Source: Accumulibacter sp.
GTDB lineage: Bacteria > Pseudomonadota > Gammaproteobacteria > Burkholderiales > Rhodocyclaceae
NCBI RefSeq assembly: GCF_036625195.1
Contig: NZ_JAZKUG010000001.1
Coordinates: 186,001 to 250,000, forward strand
Length of the DNA: 64,000 bases
Direction of reading: 5' to 3'
Numbering within the stretch: the stretch's first letter is position 1; each line of letters starts with the position of its first letter. The notes beneath the pieces are model-generated. The model saw nothing but the letters and a program-made list of their open reading frames with translations. It did not search any database and was not told where the DNA came from. Below, in pieces: positions 28,574 to 36,785 of the stretch. A program made the position numbers and the translations under genes.

Positions 28574-29367
28574 TGCTCGGTCTCCCAGGGGTACAACCGG
28601 CGCTTCAACCAGACCATGAACTGGTAAGTCGCCAGAGCCAGGGCAATGATCACGATGATGCCGGCGAACACCTGATCCCAGGCACTGAAGCGCCGCGCAT
28701 TCTGGATCAGTTGCCCGAGTCCCTGGCGTGCATTGACGTACTCGGCGACCGTGATGTAAGTCCACATGACCGAGAAACCGACGATGACCGCATCGGCGAT
28801 GCGCGGCATGGCCATCGGGATGACGGCGCGCTGCACGCACTCCCACGGCGTCGCACCGAGGTCGCGGGCGCCGATCCAGTAGCTCTGCGGCACCGCCTGG
28901 ATGGCATCACGCACCATCGGAATCAGGTACACGACGGCGCCGATGAACAGGAATGCGATCTTCATCGTCTCGCCGATTCCCAGCCACATCACGAGGATCG
29001 GCAGCAGCGCCACCACCGGCGCCGAACGGAAGGGGTCGACGAGTGGCGAGAGGAGCGCATTGACCCTCGGTGCAGCGCCCATGGCGATGCCAACGGGGAT
29101 GCCGATGGCGATCACCAACGCGCCGGCGACGAGCAGGCGACCGACCGACCACAGCGTCGCCGTTAGCAGCATGCTCTGCCCTTCATGCCAGCCGAGGTAG
29201 GCCAGTGCCGCGAGCACGTCCCACGGCGCCGGCAGTTTCGTCGCACTGACCAGGCCAGAGACGGCAAGCAGGCTCCACAGCAGCAGCAGCGCGGCAACCG
29301 CGCCCACCCCCAGCAGGCGTCGCTGCGGCGCGGCGAGCGCCGCGTAAGGGTTCCAGAAGTCGCTCAT
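28570..29367 (-). CDS. ABC transporter permease (SsuC/TauC type), PspA operon
   Basis: 265 residues with about six membrane segments and the binding-protein-dependent permease EAA-type loop WIGARDLGATPWECVQRAVIPMAMP. It resembles the sulfonate/nitrate/taurine permease family. It should partner with the downstream ATPase and the upstream substrate-binding/OmpA fusion. The substrate cannot be read from sequence. Confidence 0.9.
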   Translation of the reverse strand: MSDFWNPYAALAAPQRRLLGVGAVAALLLLWSLLAVSGLVSATKLPAPWDVLAALAYLGWHEGQSMLLTATLWSVGRLLVAGALVIAIGIPVGIAMGAAPRVNALLSPLVDPFRSAPVVALLPILVMWLGIGETMKIAFLFIGAVVYLIPMVRDAIQAVPQSYWIGARDLGATPWECVQRAVIPMAMPRIADAVIVGFSVMWTYITVAEYVNARQGLGQLIQNARRFSAWDQVFAGIIVIIALALATYQFMVWLKRRLYPWETEQ

Positions 29368-29392
29368 CAGCCGGCAATCACCGGACAGCCGG

Positions 29393-31096
29393 TCAGCGGC
29401 CGCCGTAAACGGCCACCCGCGTCGTCCGGTTCAAGGCGCGACAATCGTCGATGCCCAGGCCTTCGGCGGCGGCGTTGGCCTCGACGCAAAGCGGCCGGTC
29501 GGGGCCGTTGCCGACGATCTTGAAGCGCTCGCGCGGAAACTCCCACTGCGTCACCAGGTAGTCGACGACGGCGCGCGCGCGCGCTGCCGAAAGGCGCAGA
29601 TTCGTCTCACGGGCGCCGGTCGAGTCCGAATTGCCGCTCACCTCGAAATACGCCTTGCCGTTGTTCTCGATGAACGGCACCATCTCGCTGTCGACCGTCT
29701 TCTGCGCGCGCTTCGTCAGTTCCGCACTGCCCGAGGCAAAGCCGACGGTCACCGGCTTGGTGACCATCGCCTGCTTCTGCGTCGCCTCGCTCAGCGCCGA
29801 CTGGGTGAAGGTCTCCTGGGGCTTTGCAGCCGCCTCCGCCGCCGCCCTGTTCTCGGCCAGCAGCGCCTTGATGAAGCGATAATCGAAGCTGTCCTGCGGT
29901 GCGATCACCGGCGACTTGGGATTCGCCAGCGCCCCTGCCTTGCGGTAGATCTCGTCGAATCGCTTGTAGACCCGCTCATAGTGGTTGGTACCGCCGGCGA
30001 GCCCGAGGATCCGGGCGTTGTCCTCGACACCGGTCCATACCAGGTTGGCGAACAGGCTCCTGACGAAGGGCTTGCCTTCCTTGTCGGCGAGCAGCTTGAA
30101 GAACTCCTGCGTCCGCACCAGCGCGTCGACCGCATTGTCCGGACTGGCACGCGCCGCCAGCACCCCGTCCATCCAGCCGGCGACGAATTTCTGCACCACC
30201 GCCTGCCCTTCCGGCTTCGCCAGCAGGCGCGAGTCGCAGACCATCACGTCGAAGATCAGGTTGGTCGCCGTCTTCGTCGAATAGACGACGTGCGCGCCCT
30301 TGACGTTGCGCAGTGCGAGCGCGAGATCGGGATCCCAGAGTACCGCCGCGTCGACCGCAGCGGATTCGAGCGCGGCGCGAACGCCGGCGGTTCCTTCCTC
30401 GGCGTTGATGAACACCATCTTGACGCTGTCCTTGCGGCGCGCGGTCAGCGACGAGTTGTCGATGGCGTCGATCAGCATGCCGTGCGAGGGAGTGAACTGC
30501 AGCAGCGCGACGCTCCGCCCGGCCAGGTCCTCGACCGCCTTCACCGCCGGATCCCGGGCAATGACCGCATCGCCGCCCTGTGTGTTGTCGACGATCATCA
30601 CCGCCCGACCGTCGAGGCCGGCGTTGCGCAGGTTCGGCTGCTCCTGCGCCCAGAAATCCGAGGTCCGCCAGGCACATTGCGCCGCCCCGGATTCGAAGAT
30701 GGTGGCCAGGGTCGGGATGTCGTCCTGGATGACGAAGCGCACATGTACCCCGAGCTTGCCGTAGATCGACCCCGGCTGCGTCGTCAGCGCGTTGCCGTTG
30801 GCGACCAGCGCCGGAGCGTAACCGTGGAAGCTGACCAGGCTGACCTTGAGCGGGTTGGCGGCACTGCCGAGCGGTGCGTTGCGGTCCTCGGCCGGCACTG
30901 CCGCCTTCGCCGGCGCCTCGGCGCGGGGTTTCGGCGTCGCCTCTGGTGCGGTGCCGACGACGACGGGCTTGCCGGTGGCAGTCTCGCCACCGCCGGCGAA
31001 GCGCTCCTTGAGGCCGAAGTTCCAGGCCAGCGAACCGGCAACGCCGATGACGATCACCGTGATCAGCCCTTTGGCAAGCGGGGTCAGTTGTGCCAT
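29393..31096 (-). CDS. Membrane-anchored ABC substrate-binding protein fused to OmpA domain
   Basis: 567 residues. An uncleaved-looking N-terminal membrane anchor (residues 9-27, ITVIVIGVAGSLAWNFG) is followed by a Pro/Ala linker. A periplasmic binding-protein domain of the NMT1/SsuA type spans about residues 80-400 (LKVSLVSFHGYAPAL, GGDAVIARDPAVKAVEDLAG, AAVLWDPDLALALRNV). From about 447 to the end there is an OmpA-like peptidoglycan-binding domain (VTVGFASGSAELTKRAQ, GNSDSTGARETNLRLSAARARAV, NRTTRVAVYGG). The arrangement should tether a solute sensor or receptor to both inner membrane and cell wall. OmpA fusion to an ABC binding protein is unusual. The gene is 25 bases upstream of the permease. 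Confidence 0.88.
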   Translation of the reverse strand: MAQLTPLAKGLITVIVIGVAGSLAWNFGLKERFAGGGETATGKPVVVGTAPEATPKPRAEAPAKAAVPAEDRNAPLGSAANPLKVSLVSFHGYAPALVANGNALTTQPGSIYGKLGVHVRFVIQDDIPTLATIFESGAAQCAWRTSDFWAQEQPNLRNAGLDGRAVMIVDNTQGGDAVIARDPAVKAVEDLAGRSVALLQFTPSHGMLIDAIDNSSLTARRKDSVKMVFINAEEGTAGVRAALESAAVDAAVLWDPDLALALRNVKGAHVVYSTKTATNLIFDVMVCDSRLLAKPEGQAVVQKFVAGWMDGVLAARASPDNAVDALVRTQEFFKLLADKEGKPFVRSLFANLVWTGVEDNARILGLAGGTNHYERVYKRFDEIYRKAGALANPKSPVIAPQDSFDYRFIKALLAENRAAAEAAAKPQETFTQSALSEATQKQAMVTKPVTVGFASGSAELTKRAQKTVDSEMVPFIENNGKAYFEVSGNSDSTGARETNLRLSAARARAVVDYLVTQWEFPRERFKIVGNGPDRPLCVEANAAAEGLGIDDCRALNRTTRVAVYGGR

Positions 31097-31118
31097 CTGT
31101 CTTCTCCTTGACCGACTC

Positions 31119-31829
31119 TCAGTGGCCGGCGGCCGGCGGTCTGAAACTGTTGGGGATCTCGCGCAGACGTTCGATCTCGCCGTCGATGCGCCGCGTCTCC
31201 CGCGCCACCGACTCGCGGGCCGCGCGCAGGCCGGCTTCGACGCTGGTGGTTTCCTGCGCGGCGCGCGTCACCTCGCGCTCACGCAGCTGCTCGAGTTCGG
31301 AGATCTGCTGCCGGATCGCTGCCGTCGCCTCGTCGAGGGTCAGCCTGATCTGCTCGACGATCGCGGCCGACTGCCGCTCGCGACTCTCCATCTGCGCCGC
31401 CAGCCTGCTCTTGTGCTCCTCGAGCGCGGCGATCTTCAGCTCGGCATCGCGCAGGCAGTCGTCGATCTGCCAGTTGTCATCGGCAGCGTCCATCGCCAGC
31501 ACGGCTGCCTTGCGCGTCACCGCATCCATGGCGCGCAGGCCGTCGAGCAGGCGCAGCAGCTTTTCGGCCGGATACGGCGACGGCGGGATGGCAGCACCGG
31601 CGAAGATGTCGGCAAAGGACTCGCTCTCGACGTCCGCGCAGGCTTCGGCCAGCGACGGCAGCTCACCGGCTGCCGGCAAGGGCGCCGCAGTGAGCTCCGC
31701 CGGGCGCTGTGCGACCGGTTCCATGGGAGCCACGGCGGGCGCTGCGGGAGGCGCGGGCACCGCCGGACGCTCATCGTCGGAGAGCTCGACAAGCTTTGCC
31801 TTCGCCAAGAGATTCAGGATACCCTTCAT
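31119..31829 (-). CDS. Coiled-coil protein, first gene of the PspA/ABC operon
   Basis: 236 residues. It starts MKGILNLLAKAKLVELSDDE, then has a Pro/Ala-rich stretch and a short helical region (ADIFAGAAIPPSPYPAEKLLRLLDGLRAM). About 115 residues of charged coiled coil follow (LKIAALEEHKSRLAAQMESRERQ, EQLREREVTRAAQE). No signal peptide or membrane span is seen, so it is probably cytoplasmic. The C-terminal coiled coil resembles the tip of PspA-like proteins only in general character. I recognise no family. Confidence 0.7.
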   Translation of the reverse strand: MKGILNLLAKAKLVELSDDERPAVPAPPAAPAVAPMEPVAQRPAELTAAPLPAAGELPSLAEACADVESESFADIFAGAAIPPSPYPAEKLLRLLDGLRAMDAVTRKAAVLAMDAADDNWQIDDCLRDAELKIAALEEHKSRLAAQMESRERQSAAIVEQIRLTLDEATAAIRQQISELEQLREREVTRAAQETTSVEAGLRAARESVARETRRIDGEIERLREIPNSFRPPAAGH

Positions 31830-31847
31830 TCCGACTCCCGCTGTGAG

Positions 31848-31868
31848 CACCCGGCGACAGACCGGGTG
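31848..31868 (-). promoter_or_regulatory. 5' leader hairpin of the PspA/ABC operon
   Basis: A perfect 7-bp stem (CACCCGG pairing with CCGGGTG) with a 7-base loop lies between the promoter and the first gene, 19 bases before the ATG. It could modulate translation or mRNA stability. No U-tract follows, so it is not a terminator. Confidence 0.5.
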
Positions 31869-31877
31869 GAGTCGAGG

Positions 31878-31905
31878 ATTATACGAAGCAGGCAAGGCAA
31901 TGCAA
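31878..31905 (-). promoter_or_regulatory. Near-consensus sigma70 promoter of the PspA/ABC operon
   Basis: Read leftward, the -35 is TTGCAT (31905-31900), the spacer is 16 bases and the -10 is a perfect TATAAT (31883-31878). The predicted transcript starts near 31871, leaving about 42 bases of leader before the coiled-coil gene at 31829. No sigma54 GG-N10-GC element was seen, unlike classical psp operons. Confidence 0.75.
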
Positions 31906-31919
31906 GGATTTGCACCACG

Positions 31920-32660
31920 ATGACTGCACCCACCGGTGATCCGACGACCGCCCGACCCGTGCCGGAATCCCGGCAGCCGCTGCGTTCGCTGCTCGGCGTC
32001 TTGCTGCTGATCGCCATCGCCTGGCAGTTGCCGCATGGCCGGACGCTCCTCTACCCAGTGTCACTGCTCGCCACCTGCGCCCACGAACTCGGCCATGGAT
32101 TGACGGCACTGCTCCTCGGCGCCCACTTCGAGAGCTTCGCCCTGCATGCGGACGGTTCGGGAGTGGCTCTCTGGCGGGGCACACCCGGGCGGCTCGACAG
32201 CGCACTGGTCGCTGCTGGCGGCCTGCTCGCCCCGAGCATCGCCGGCAGCCTGCTGCTCATGCTCAGCCGCTGGCCGCGCCTGGCGCGCGCGCTGCTCGCG
32301 CTGATCGGCGGCAGCCTGCTGCTGGTCGTCGCGCTGTGGGCGCACAACCTTTTCGGCATCACCTTTCTCCTGTGCGCAGCGCTGTCGTTCCTTCTCGCCG
32401 CGCTCTGGCTGAGCGAGCGCGGCGCCACGTTCGTCCTGCGCCTGACCGCCGCCATCCTCTGCCTGAGCTGGCTGCAGGACGTCGACTACATGTTCTCCGC
32501 CAGCGCCAGCATCGACGGCCTGCCGCATGCTTCCGATACGGCGATCATGGCACAGGCGCTGTGGCTGCCCTATTGGTTCTGGGGTGGCGTCATCGCGACC
32601 CTGTCGTTCGCCATCCTTGCCCTCGGCCTGTGGTTTGCCGTGCGACCGTCGCGCCTTTGA
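31920..32660 (+). CDS. M50-like integral membrane metalloprotease, divergent from the PspA operon
   Basis: 246 residues with several membrane segments. The zinc motif HELGH (His55, Glu56, His59) sits in a helix (LLATCAHELGHGLTALLLGAHF), followed by a GSGVALWRG strand segment typical of the M50B-like group. Site-2 proteases of the M50 clan cleave membrane-bound regulators, though members of this subgroup are mostly uncharacterised. It is divergently transcribed from the PspA operon with only 90 bases between starts, so shared regulation is plausible. Confidence 0.78.
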   Translation: MTAPTGDPTTARPVPESRQPLRSLLGVLLLIAIAWQLPHGRTLLYPVSLLATCAHELGHGLTALLLGAHFESFALHADGSGVALWRGTPGRLDSALVAAGGLLAPSIAGSLLLMLSRWPRLARALLALIGGSLLLVVALWAHNLFGITFLLCAALSFLLAALWLSERGATFVLRLTAAILCLSWLQDVDYMFSASASIDGLPHASDTAIMAQALWLPYWFWGGVIATLSFAILALGLWFAVRPSRL

Positions 32661-32691
32661 TGTGAAAGTCGCGTCAGCGACTCGCCAATCG

Positions 32692-32805
32692 CCCCTCTCC
32701 CGCGTGCGGGAGAACGCCCATCTCCCGCACGCGGGAGATGGGTCGGGGATGAGGGGAACGGTCATGACTTTCATCACCAGGTGTGCCTCGGCAGTCATGA
32801 CCGTT
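32692..32805. repeat. Compound palindromic intergenic repeat (REP/MITE-like)
   Basis: Several nested inverted repeats: an outer stem CCCCTC/GAGGGG (32692-32697 with 32751-32756), a hairpin with 8-bp arms TCTCCCGC/GCGGGAGA (32696-32713), a hairpin with 12-bp arms CCCATCTCCCGC/GCGGGAGATGGG (32717-32742), and a perfect 12-bp inverted pair AACGGTCATGAC/GTCATGACCGTT (32757-32768 with 32794-32805). It looks like a repeat module inserted between the convergent M50-like and Tim44-like genes. Confidence 0.75.
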
Positions 32806-32832
32806 GGCGGACGGTGGTCGCACGGGGCGACG

Positions 32833-32866
32833 AAAAAGCCCCCGCCGGAAGGGGCCGGTCGGGGGC
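32833..32866 (-). terminator. Rho-independent terminator of the Tim44-like gene
   Basis: On the minus strand the stem GCCCCCG...CGGGGGC is followed by TTTTT. It lies about 54 bases beyond the Tim44-like stop codon. Confidence 0.75.
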
Positions 32867-32919
32867 GAAGGCTGCGGACAACGAATCGCCGTCCGCCGAG
32901 GGAAGGATCGGGAAGCCGC

Positions 32920-33816
32920 TTACTGGATCTGCTGGATGCCCGCGAGAGTCCAGCCGCCACGCCCTTCGCGTGGCTTGACCATGTGCCAGATCTCGTCGAA
33001 GGGCTCGGCAGCGGCGTTTGCCTGCTCACGAATCAGGCCATTGAAGCGCACGCTGACGATGTAACGCGCCGCTTCCTCGGCCACGTCGAGAACAGTCGCT
33101 TCGATGCTGACGACGTCGGTCTCCTGCGTCGCCGAAGCGCGCTCCTTGAAGGCCATGCTGATCTCGGCAAACATCTCCGGCGTGGTGAATTCGCGGATGT
33201 CGTCGAGGTTGCCGGCGTCGTTCGCCGCCTGCAGACGAATGAAGTTCACTTTCGCATTGCGCTCGAAGGCAGCGGTATCGAAGTCCGAGGGGATGGTCCC
33301 GGAATGGGCCGCAGCAGCGACGGGGGCAGCGAACGGAGCAGCAGGAGCAGTGCTCGACGCGGGCAGCGCCACTTCGTCGAAGCTGCGCCGACTGCCGATG
33401 TGGTCGGCTCCGGCACCTGCGTACCGCAAGTCGCCCGGCCCGGCCTGCGCTGCGGCACGACGCCGCATGATCAGACCAACGACGACCATCACCGCCATCA
33501 CCAAGAGGCCGATGAGCAGCATCGACGCGAGTTCCTCGCCGAAACCGAAGTGCGAGGCGAGGGCTGCCAGGCCGAGGCCGGCTGCGAGACCGGCCAGCGG
33601 TCCCATCCACGAGCGCTTTGGCGCTGCCGGCGGCGCCGCCGCCGGTGCTCTGGCCGGCGCCGGTGCCATCGCCGGTGACGCCGGGCGATCGGCGGTCACC
33701 GATTCGCGCTGCATGCCGGAAGACTTGCCGCTGCCGAGGCGCTTGGCTTCGGCGTCACCAACCGCCAGAGTCAGGCCGAACGCCAGGACAGCGGTCAGCA
33801 GGGAAAGGGTTTTCAT
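32920..33816 (-). CDS. Tim44-like domain membrane protein
   Basis: 298 residues. A signal or anchor (MKTLSLLTAVLAFGLTLAVGDAEA) is followed by a Ala/Pro-rich linker and two hydrophobic segments (PLAGLAAGLGLAALASHFGFG, LASMLLIGLLVMAVMVVVGLI). The C-terminal Tim44-like domain runs from about residue 175 (FDTAAFERNAKVNFIRLQAANDAGNLDDIREFTTPEMF, IWHMVKPREGRGGWTLAGIQQ). Tim44-like domains bind membranes or proteins at the membrane; the bacterial role is not settled. Confidence 0.87.
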   Translation of the reverse strand: MKTLSLLTAVLAFGLTLAVGDAEAKRLGSGKSSGMQRESVTADRPASPAMAPAPARAPAAAPPAAPKRSWMGPLAGLAAGLGLAALASHFGFGEELASMLLIGLLVMAVMVVVGLIMRRRAAAQAGPGDLRYAGAGADHIGSRRSFDEVALPASSTAPAAPFAAPVAAAAHSGTIPSDFDTAAFERNAKVNFIRLQAANDAGNLDDIREFTTPEMFAEISMAFKERASATQETDVVSIEATVLDVAEEAARYIVSVRFNGLIREQANAAAEPFDEIWHMVKPREGRGGWTLAGIQQIQ

Positions 33817-33887
33817 TGGTGTCTCCTGTTGTCAATGGGGAACGAGAAAGAAAGATAGGGGCTCATCAGCCAATAAAAAAGCAGAAT

Positions 33888-33901
33888 TATTTGTACAAAT
33901 A
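33888..33901. promoter_or_regulatory. 14-bp perfect palindrome upstream of the Tim44-like gene
   Basis: TATTTGTACAAATA is a perfect palindrome in an AT-rich patch, 72 bases upstream of the Tim44-like start and between it and nhaR. It has the shape of an operator for a dimeric regulator; the regulator is unknown. Confidence 0.4.
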
Positions 33902-33929
33902 CATCCAGAAAAACGATGCATTGCCCGGC

Positions 33930-34922
33930 TCAGCCAAGGATTCTTGGCAGGCGCGACCGCCGCCGCTGGCGAATGGCGGCGGCAGCCCCCTCGCCGCTGC
34001 CTGCGGCGCCGGCATCGCTGGCAGTACGGAAGACCTCGTCCCGCGCGGTCTGGCTGATGGCAACGGTGGCCGGATGGCTCAGGCGACGCTCGCTGGTGAT
34101 CGCGAACAGCTGCTCGCTGACGGCCTCGATACGGCCGACGCGGAGGACGTGATACTGGTCGACGACGTCGTCGGCAATCGCCGTCGGCGCCACGAACAGG
34201 CCGGCCCCGGCACGCCCGAATGCCTGCAACAGGGCATTGTCGTCAAACTCGCCAACGACCCGCGGCTGCAGCCGCTTTGCCTGCAACCACTGCTCGAGCC
34301 GCGGCCGGATGGCGATGTCGTCGCCCGGCATCAGGAAGGGCGCGCCTTCGAGCAACGCGGGAAAGTCGCTGGACAGGGTGTGGACCAGTCCGGCGGCGCC
34401 AAAGACCGTCAGGTCACTCTCGCCGAGCAGATGGCTGTAACCGCGCACGTTCAGATTGCCGGGCAACGGCCGGTCGGCGATCACCATGTCCAGGCGATGC
34501 ACGGCGAGGTCGCCGAGGAGCGTCGTCAGGCGACCTTCACGACAGACCAGCCGGACTGCTTCGGGCAGCTGCAGCGCCGGCGCGACGACGCGATGGGCAA
34601 CCGTTTTGGCAACCGAATCGGCAATGCCGACGACGAAAGGCAGGCTCTTGCGGCTGGTCTGGTCGCGCGCCACGGCAAGCAGTTCGTCGCCGAGTGCGAA
34701 GATCTCCTCGGCATAACTGAGAATGCGCCGGCCGACATCGGTCAGCTCGAGGCCGCGCCCAGCGCGGCGAAACAGCTCCACATCGAGAGCTTCCTCGAGT
34801 TCCCGCAGCTGACCGCTGATCGCCTGCGGTGTCAGGTGCAGTTGCTCGCAGGCGCGCGCGATCGTTCCGGACTTGGCAACCATCCAGAAGTAACGCAGGT
34901 GCTTGAAATTGAGGTTTGCCAT
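33930..34922 (-). CDS. nhaR: LysR-family regulator, NhaR-like
   Basis: 330 residues. The N-terminal helix-turn-helix (MANLNFKHLRYFWMVAKSGTIARACEQLHLTPQAISGQLRELE) is nearly diagnostic of NhaR, including LNFKHLRYFWMVA and TPQAISGQ. An effector-binding domain follows (GIADSVAKTVAHRV, VCREGRLTTLLGDLAVHRLDMVIADRP, MPGDDIAIRPRLEQWL). NhaR senses Na+ and activates sodium/proton antiport and other envelope genes in E. coli. No nhaA gene is in the window. The last 30 residues are low-complexity, Arg-rich and not conserved. Confidence 0.88.
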   Translation of the reverse strand: MANLNFKHLRYFWMVAKSGTIARACEQLHLTPQAISGQLRELEEALDVELFRRAGRGLELTDVGRRILSYAEEIFALGDELLAVARDQTSRKSLPFVVGIADSVAKTVAHRVVAPALQLPEAVRLVCREGRLTTLLGDLAVHRLDMVIADRPLPGNLNVRGYSHLLGESDLTVFGAAGLVHTLSSDFPALLEGAPFLMPGDDIAIRPRLEQWLQAKRLQPRVVGEFDDNALLQAFGRAGAGLFVAPTAIADDVVDQYHVLRVGRIEAVSEQLFAITSERRLSHPATVAISQTARDEVFRTASDAGAAGSGEGAAAAIRQRRRSRLPRILG

Positions 34923-35034
34923 CGCCGGAAAAACTCCAGAAAAACGGAAGTATCGCCCAAGTATATTCGATTTTTCATACGACCCTCGGCTATCCTAGAC
35001 TGCCGGCTCGAGACAACCCGACTGGAGCCCAGCC

Positions 35035-35442
35035 ATGCAGATCAGCATTCACGCCAGGAACATCGATGCCGATGCCGCTGTGCGCGAACACGTGCAGCGT
35101 CGCCTGCACTTCGCCCTCGGTTGGGCGCAGCAGCACCTCGGTCGGGTGTCGGTCGTCCTCTGCGACCTCAACGGTCCCCGTGGCGGCGCGGACAAGTGCT
35201 GCCGATTGCGTTGCGCTCTGCCCGGCACGCCGGAGATGGTCATCGAGGACACGCAGGCCGACCTGGCAACGGCCATCGACCGGGTCGCCGACCGTGCCGG
35301 GCGAACGCTGGCGCGGCGGCTTGCGCGAGAACGCGATGGTCGCCACACGCGTGCTCGCCCGACAGTGCCGGACGACGAACTGCGGCCGGCGCCAGCAAGC
35401 GGTGCGACCGCGACCGCAGTCCGCGAGAACCGTGGGCAGTAG
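35035..35442 (+). CDS. Short HPF/RaiA-family ribosome hibernation factor-like protein
   Basis: 135 residues with the S30EA/RaiA fold pattern at the N-terminus: MQISIHARNIDADAAVREHVQRRLHFALGW, then a VSVVLCDLNGPRGGADKCCRLRCAL strand region and EDTQADLATAIDRVADRAGRTLARRLAR. The C-terminal ribosome dimerisation domain of long HPF is absent. It would bind the 30S subunit in stationary phase or stress, though this branch, with its GGADK motif, is distinct from the classical Hpf. Confidence 0.8.
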   Translation: MQISIHARNIDADAAVREHVQRRLHFALGWAQQHLGRVSVVLCDLNGPRGGADKCCRLRCALPGTPEMVIEDTQADLATAIDRVADRAGRTLARRLARERDGRHTRARPTVPDDELRPAPASGATATAVRENRGQ

Positions 35443-35620
35443 TGAAACGGATGCAGGCTGCTGCGCGCAGTGGAAAGCGCCGCATGGCGCTGCGATCGTC
35501 CGCCCCTCTTGAAGAACGGCTTCTCGTCGCCATTTCTACGCCACAATGTCCGGTATGCTGCGGGGCCTGCGCTTCATCCACACCGCCACAGCCGCCCTCT
35601 TGTCCTTGGAGGTTTGACTC

Positions 35621-36499
35621 ATGAAACGAATCGTTCTGCTCGTCGCCACCAACCTGGCGATCATGCTGGTGCTCGGCACCGTCGTCACACTGACGGGGGC
35701 CAACCGGTTCTTTGCCGACAGCGGCCTCGACCTCGGCAAGCTGCTGTTGTTCGCCTTCATCATGGGCTTTGGAGGCGCCTTCATCTCGCTGCTGATGTCG
35801 AAGACCATTGCCAAACGGAGCACCGGTGCCCAGGTCATCGACACACCGGGCAATTCGACCGAGTTCTGGCTGGTCGAGACGGTTCGCCGGTTTGCCGACA
35901 AGGCCGGTCTGCCGATGCCGGAAGTGGCGATCTACGAGGGAGAGCCGAATGCGTTCGCCACCGGCGCGAGTCGTGGCAGTTCGCTGGTTGCCGTGTCGAC
36001 CGGCCTGCTGCAGAGCATGACACGCGAAGAAGCGGAGGCCGTGATTGCGCATGAAGTGGCACACATCGCGAATGGCGACATGGTGACGCTGACCCTGATC
36101 CAGGGCGTGGTCAACACTTTCGTCTTCTTCGTCGCCCGCGTCGTCGGCTGGCTGGTCGATTCGTTCCTGCGCCGGGGCAGCAGCGAGGACAGCGGCCCGG
36201 GGCTCGGCTATGCCATCACCGTCTTCGTCTGCGACATCGTCTTCGGCATTCTGGCGAGCATCATCGTCATGTATTTTTCGCGCCAGCGCGAGTTCCGCGC
36301 CGACGCCGGCGCCGCCCAGTTGATGGGCACGCCGCGACCGATGATGGCGGCGCTGCGCCGCCTGGGTGGCATCGATTCCGGCGACCTGCCGAAGAACATC
36401 GCCACCGCCGGCATCACCGATCGCCCGGGCTGGATGGCTCTGTTCTCCAGCCATCCGCCGATCGCTGAGCGAATCGCCGCGCTGGAAAACGCCCGCTGA
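35621..36499 (+). CDS. htpX: Membrane protease HtpX
   Basis: 292 residues, the normal HtpX length. Two N-terminal membrane helices (IVLLVATNLAIMLVLGTVVTL, LLLFAFIMGFGGAFISLLM) precede the M48 zinc motif HEVAH at 144-148, with the third ligand Glu in REFRADAGAAQLMG. NAFATG and two further membrane segments match the family. It degrades misfolded inner-membrane proteins together with FtsH. GGAGG lies before the ATG. Confidence 0.97.
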   Translation: MKRIVLLVATNLAIMLVLGTVVTLTGANRFFADSGLDLGKLLLFAFIMGFGGAFISLLMSKTIAKRSTGAQVIDTPGNSTEFWLVETVRRFADKAGLPMPEVAIYEGEPNAFATGASRGSSLVAVSTGLLQSMTREEAEAVIAHEVAHIANGDMVTLTLIQGVVNTFVFFVARVVGWLVDSFLRRGSSEDSGPGLGYAITVFVCDIVFGILASIIVMYFSRQREFRADAGAAQLMGTPRPMMAALRRLGGIDSGDLPKNIATAGITDRPGWMALFSSHPPIAERIAALENAR

Positions 36500-36518
36500 G
36501 CAGCGAATCCGGCAAGTT

Positions 36519-36536
36519 GCCGGGCTTCGGCCCGGC
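36519..36536 (+). terminator. Possible terminator hairpin after htpX
   Basis: GCCGGGC-TTCG-GCCCGGC forms a perfect 7-bp stem with a stable TTCG tetraloop, 20 bases after the htpX stop. There is no U-tract, so it may be a weak or factor-dependent terminator, or an mRNA-stabilising end. Confidence 0.45.
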
Positions 36537-36785
36537 AGTGGCTGACGCTAGACATGTGCAAACCGAAGGATCGGCCGGCGTCGGTTCAGGCGTGACGGCT
36601 GCCGGCGCCACCGGAACCTGACGGGCAATGCGAGCAAGCCGGCAGGGCGGGGATCAGCGAACGGAGTGCCCGTCCTGCCGCGTGGTCCGCCCGGCCGCCG
36701 CAGGTACCCCTGCCGCATCCCGTCTCGATTGGCTCGCGATCACCTGCGCGCCCGAGCCGGCACCAGTTGACGCCGGCACGCGTCC

